This document shows, one piece after another, positions 61,287 through 64,000 of a stretch of DNA of 64,000 nt. The stretch is from Deltaproteobacteria bacterium (GTDB lineage: Bacteria; Myxococcota_A; Bradymonadia; REDH01). The notes under the pieces were generated by a model. The model made no database searches and was not told where the DNA came from. It saw only the letters and a list, made by a program, of their open reading frames with translations. Every line of letters starts with the position of its first letter. Position 1 is the stretch's first letter. Both the position numbers and the translations under genes were made by a program. The stretch is taken from NCBI GenBank assembly GCA_007693585.1, contig REDH01000016.1, positions 27,102-91,101 of the forward strand, read 5' to 3'.

Positions 61287-61530
61287 GCGCGTCCTGGAAT
61301 GACGTAAAGAGTCATGAGTTGTCTAAAGTGCTAGTTTGAGGATTGCCGGGAGCGGCATGTCTCATCGCGGCGCCGATGAGATCCGGAGCCTGAGGGGGTT
61401 GTGGAAAGTGAACCCAAGTCGCCCTGGCAGACTTCGGCGGGTCGCTCCCGCGGACGCGGCTCGGGTGTGACCTGCCCGGAGGGCCAGCCACCTGGCGGTG
61501 AGGCGACAAGGCAGGGCGATAGAGGCTCTC
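61287..61530 (+). other. Relatively AT-rich intergenic stretch with inverted repeats
   Basis: No open frame I would accept. The first 60 bases after the DTW stop are the most AT-rich in this neighbourhood, followed by an inverted repeat CTCATCG-cggcgc-CGATGAG at 61362-61381. It could be a transcript end or a small structured RNA; I recognise no known RNA family. Confidence 0.35.
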
Positions 61531-61975
61531 CGAACGCAGTAAGTTGCGTTCAGTTGTCATGAGTGGCTTTCGTGGCCGTGCGGCTCCGATCTGCTGTGGG
61601 CTCGATCGGTGACCCTGCGGTGGGGGTGTCGGGCCGTTGGGGCGGAGTGTGTCCGCGGCTGCTGTCGCAAGGATTCGTCGAACGCATTGAGTAGCGTTCA
61701 GTTGTCATGAGTGTCTTTCGTTGCCGTACGGCTCCGATCTGCAGTGGGCTTGATCGGTGACCCTGCGGTGGGGGGTGTCGGATCGTTGGGGCGGAGTGTG
61801 TCCGCGGCTGCTGTCGCAAGGATGTGCCGAACGCATTGAGTGGCGTTCAGTCGCCATGAGTGTCTTTCGTTGCCGTACGGCTCCGATCTGCAGTGGGCTC
61901 GATCGGTGACCCTGCGGTGGGGTGTCGGGTCGTTGGGGCGGAGTGTGTCAGCGGCTGCGGTCGCATGCCTGTTGG
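61531..61975 (+). repeat. Three tandem 148-bp repeats reaching into the TPR gene end
   Basis: Units start at about 61531, 61679 and 61828 (periods 148 and 149 bp) and are 85-95% identical. Each begins with a hairpin GAACGC-N8-GCGTTC (61532-61551, 61680-61699, 61829-61848), whose stem is invariant while the loop differs. The third unit runs past 61948 and so contains the last codons and stop of the minus-strand TPR gene; in the outer two units the equivalent of the stop codon is lost. Confidence 0.88.
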
Positions 61976-63687
61976 AAGCGCTCGTCGTCGGGGCTGGCGT
62001 CGCGGGCAGCGCAGTAGGCGGCTCGGGCGGCTCGGCGGTCGCCGGTGGCTTCGAGAGCGGAGCCGAGCATGTAGTGGGCGACGGCGGGTGGGTTGGGGCG
62101 GGTGGTGGCGTTCTGCAGGGCGGGGATGGCGTCGTCGTGGCGGTCCTGTCGGAGGAGTGCGTTGCCGAGGTTCATCCAGGTGTGGGGGTCGTCGGCGCCG
62201 TTGTGGATGGCGGCCTGGAGGGTGAGGGTGGCGGCGGCGTTGTCGCCGCGCTGGAGCTGGGCGATGCCGAGGTAGCGCGGCGGATCGGGGTGGGCGGGCT
62301 GGAGGGAGGCGGCGAGGCTGCACTCGGCGATGGCGTCGTCCCAGTTCTGCGTGCGGACGAGGGTCTGGCATCGTGCGGTGCTGGTGAGGGGATGTCTGGG
62401 GTGGAGGGCGGCGGCGTTGTTGGCGGCGTCGAGGGCGTCGTCGACGAGGCGTGCGCGGAGGAGACCGAGGATGAGGTTCTGGTGCATCCGGGGGTCCTCT
62501 TCGGCGTGTTCGACGGCGCGACGCAGGCTGGCGATGTACTCGGTGGTGTTTCCGGCGCCGAGGTGTGCGTGGGCGAGGTTGTTGTGCCAGCCGGCTTCGG
62601 AGGGGTTTTGCTGGAGGGCCTGCTCCCACAGGGGGATGGCTTCGGCGTGTCGTCTCTGGAGGAGGAGGTTGTGGGCGAGCTGTGCGATGCGGTCGGGGGT
62701 GCCTTCGCGTTCGACGAGTTCTCGGAGGATGGTCTCGCCTTCGCCGTGTCGGCCGGCGCGGGTGTGGACATCGCCGAGGGATCCGCGTGCTTCGTGGAGG
62801 GCGTCGTTGAGGGCGAGGGCGTGCTGGAGGGCCCGTGTGGCGTCGTCCCAGCGTTGTTCGTGGCGTGCGATTCGTCCGATGCAGTAGTGGCCGAGGGCTT
62901 CATCGGGGGCGAGTGTGGTGGTGCGATCGCAGTGTCGTCGGGCGTCGTCGGGGTTTCCGGTGCCGAGGAGGGCCATGCCGAGGCAGTAGTGTGCGAGTGC
63001 GTGGTCGTCCTGGGTGTCGACGGCGCGCCGGCAGGGTTCGAGAGCGGCGGCGGGGTCGTTTCGTTCGAGAGCGGCGGTTCCCTGGCAGTAGTGGCCCATG
63101 GGGTCGCGAGCGTCGAGGCTGACGGCGGTGTCGCACGCGGTGCGTGCGCCTGCGTGGTCACCGCGTCGGGCGAGGGAGATGCCGAGCCGCCAGTGGTGTC
63201 GTGGGTTGTGGGGCTGGAGTCGGGTGGCGCGTTCGCAGAGGCGTGCGGCCGACGAGAAGCGCCAGAGGGCGAGTGCGTTTGCGCATGCGGCGCCTGCGGG
63301 TTCGGGGTCTTCGGGGCGGAGCTCGGTGGCGCGCAGGCAGGAGGCGGTGGCGTTCTGGTGTCGTCCGGTGGCGACCTCGGCGCGGCAGCGCACGGCCCAG
63401 GCGAGGGGGGTGTCGTCGTTGAGATCGATGGCTTCGGTGGCGAGGCGGAGGGCGTCGTTCCAGCGGGAGCGTGCGGCTTCGAGGGCGCTGCGTGCGGCGA
63501 CGATGGCGGGGACGTCTCCGGTGGTGTCGTCGAGGGCGCGGAGGGCGGCTTCGGCCTGGTCGAGCTGTCCGTCCTGGAGGAGCTGGAGCGCGGTCTCGAT
63601 TTCCTCTTCGAGTGTTCGCGGTTCGGCGGAGGCGTGTGCGGAGGTCAGGAGGAGGGTGGCGATGGCGAGGAGGATGTGGGGGCGCAT
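61948..63687 (-). CDS. Exported tetratricopeptide-repeat protein
   Basis: A 579-residue protein with a signal peptide (MRPHILLAIATLLLTSAHAS) and about fourteen TPR units to the C-terminus (for example LLQDGQLDQAEAALRAL, AHYCLGMALLGTGNPDDARR, WHNNLAHAHLGAGNTTEYIA, WMNLGNALLRQDRHDDAIPA). A subset of units has a recurring Tyr-Cys-x-Gly (GHYCQG, AHYCLG, GHYCIG) and Cys in the second helix (LCERA, ACDTA, PCRRA, HCDRT), which could form inter-helix disulphides in the periplasm. Likely a scaffold. ATG 63687 chosen for the signal; an upstream in-frame start at 63810 lacks one. The last codons lie in the 148-bp repeat. Confidence 0.82.
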   Translation of the reverse strand: MRPHILLAIATLLLTSAHASAEPRTLEEEIETALQLLQDGQLDQAEAALRALDDTTGDVPAIVAARSALEAARSRWNDALRLATEAIDLNDDTPLAWAVRCRAEVATGRHQNATASCLRATELRPEDPEPAGAACANALALWRFSSAARLCERATRLQPHNPRHHWRLGISLARRGDHAGARTACDTAVSLDARDPMGHYCQGTAALERNDPAAALEPCRRAVDTQDDHALAHYCLGMALLGTGNPDDARRHCDRTTTLAPDEALGHYCIGRIARHEQRWDDATRALQHALALNDALHEARGSLGDVHTRAGRHGEGETILRELVEREGTPDRIAQLAHNLLLQRRHAEAIPLWEQALQQNPSEAGWHNNLAHAHLGAGNTTEYIASLRRAVEHAEEDPRMHQNLILGLLRARLVDDALDAANNAAALHPRHPLTSTARCQTLVRTQNWDDAIAECSLAASLQPAHPDPPRYLGIAQLQRGDNAAATLTLQAAIHNGADDPHTWMNLGNALLRQDRHDDAIPALQNATTRPNPPAVAHYMLGSALEATGDRRAARAAYCAARDASPDDERFQQACDRSR

Positions 63688-63845
63688 GGCTCTGCGGGTT
63701 GGGGTGCGTTCGGGCCGGTCCGTGGGCCGGGTGTGTGCGGCGTGCGGGGTGCCGGGGGGCGCCGCGGGCGCCGTCGGGGAGAGGTTCACAACGGGAGGGG
63801 CGGTGTGCAAGGTGGTGGTGGGGGGTCGAGTCGAGGGAGGAGCGG

Positions 63846-64000
63846 ATGCCGGAGTTGCCGGAGGTGGAGATCATGGCGGGGAATGCGCGTCGGTGGTCGT
63901 TGGGGCGCGTGGTGGAGGGAGTGGATGTGGCGGATGGCCGGGTGTGTCGGGGGGGGGAGGATGGGTGGGTGGACGGGGTTTGGGGGGGGCCGCTGGACGG
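63846..64000 (+). CDS. Formamidopyrimidine/endonuclease-VIII-type DNA glycosylase (5' part)
   Basis: The first 51 codons of a gene cut by the window edge. The N-terminus MPELPEVEIMAGNARRWSLG is the invariant Fpg/Nei start, in which the Pro after the initiator Met is the catalytic nucleophile and Glu3 and Glu6 assist. These enzymes excise oxidised purines or pyrimidines and nick the AP site. Only the N-terminal strand region is visible, so Fpg (MutM) and Nei cannot be told apart. It is divergent from the TPR gene. Confidence 0.8.
   Translation, partial: MPELPEVEIMAGNARRWSLGRVVEGVDVADGRVCRGGEDGWVDGVWGGPLD

Noticed and set aside
61531..61975. Possible CRISPR array
   Set aside because: The units are contiguous 148-bp near-identical repeats without unique spacers, and no cas gene is nearby.

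Overview
The window is about 70% GC and reads as chromosomal DNA of a Gram-negative bacterium, most likely a member of the Myxococcota (myxobacterial relatives). Three things point there: outer-membrane assembly proteins of the TamA/TamB type, several lipoproteins with Thr/Ser/Asp/Pro-rich linkers or MopE-type Cys/Asp repeats, and a giant surface protein ending in a Cys-membrane segment-Arg tail like the MYXO-CTERM sorting signal. Genus-level assignment is not possible from the sequence alone. I found no tRNA, rRNA, CRISPR array, insertion sequence or phage gene.

Layout. 0.1-6 kb: a hydrolase lipoprotein, RNase D, and two small operons with an MBL-fold hydrolase. 6-13.1 kb: tamA-tamB, overlapping. 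13.3-16 kb: LMW phosphatase, a small conserved protein, a glycerophosphodiesterase and a membrane-anchored unknown. 16.1-18.7 kb: a surface lipoprotein (predicted beta-propeller plus a second domain) downstream of a cobalamin riboswitch. 19-24.6 kb: an isovaleryl-CoA-dehydrogenase-like enzyme, then three genes overlapping by 4 bp (PlsB-like acyltransferase, unusual GpsA-like protein, FGE-fold lipoprotein). 24.7-33.2 kb: a 1813-residue PKD/FnIII surface protein, then gluQ with an M20 peptidase. 33.3-38.9 kb: small membrane protein, MscS channel, MopE-repeat lipoprotein. 39.2-43.4 kb: glycogen phosphorylase, crotonase, a small outer-membrane protein and a Mesh1-like HD hydrolase.

The metabolic core is 43.4-50.9 kb: a same-strand run that encodes the ethylmalonyl-CoA pathway (Ccr-like, Mcl, Mcd, Mch, Ecm), used to regenerate glyoxylate/C4 units during growth on acetyl-CoA. 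It is preceded by a putative promoter carrying a perfect 14-bp palindrome. The B12-dependent Ecm and the B12-riboswitch lipoprotein make cobalamin a shared theme. Next come tyrosine catabolism (hppD-hmgA), gpmA, hrpB, a coupled membrane-protein pair, CHAD and DTW proteins, a TPR protein and the start of a DNA glycosylase gene that runs off the right edge.

The most unusual global feature is not a gene: at five loci (tamB, the 13.9-kb gene, the B12-riboswitch lipoprotein, gpmA and the TPR gene) the 3' end of the gene together with its stop region is duplicated one to three times in the adjacent non-coding DNA; a similar array abuts the start of hrpB. Other points of interest are a GpsA homologue lacking both expected catalytic lysines, an Ecm with an altered B12-binding motif, and a divergent Ccr heading the ethylmalonyl-CoA operon.
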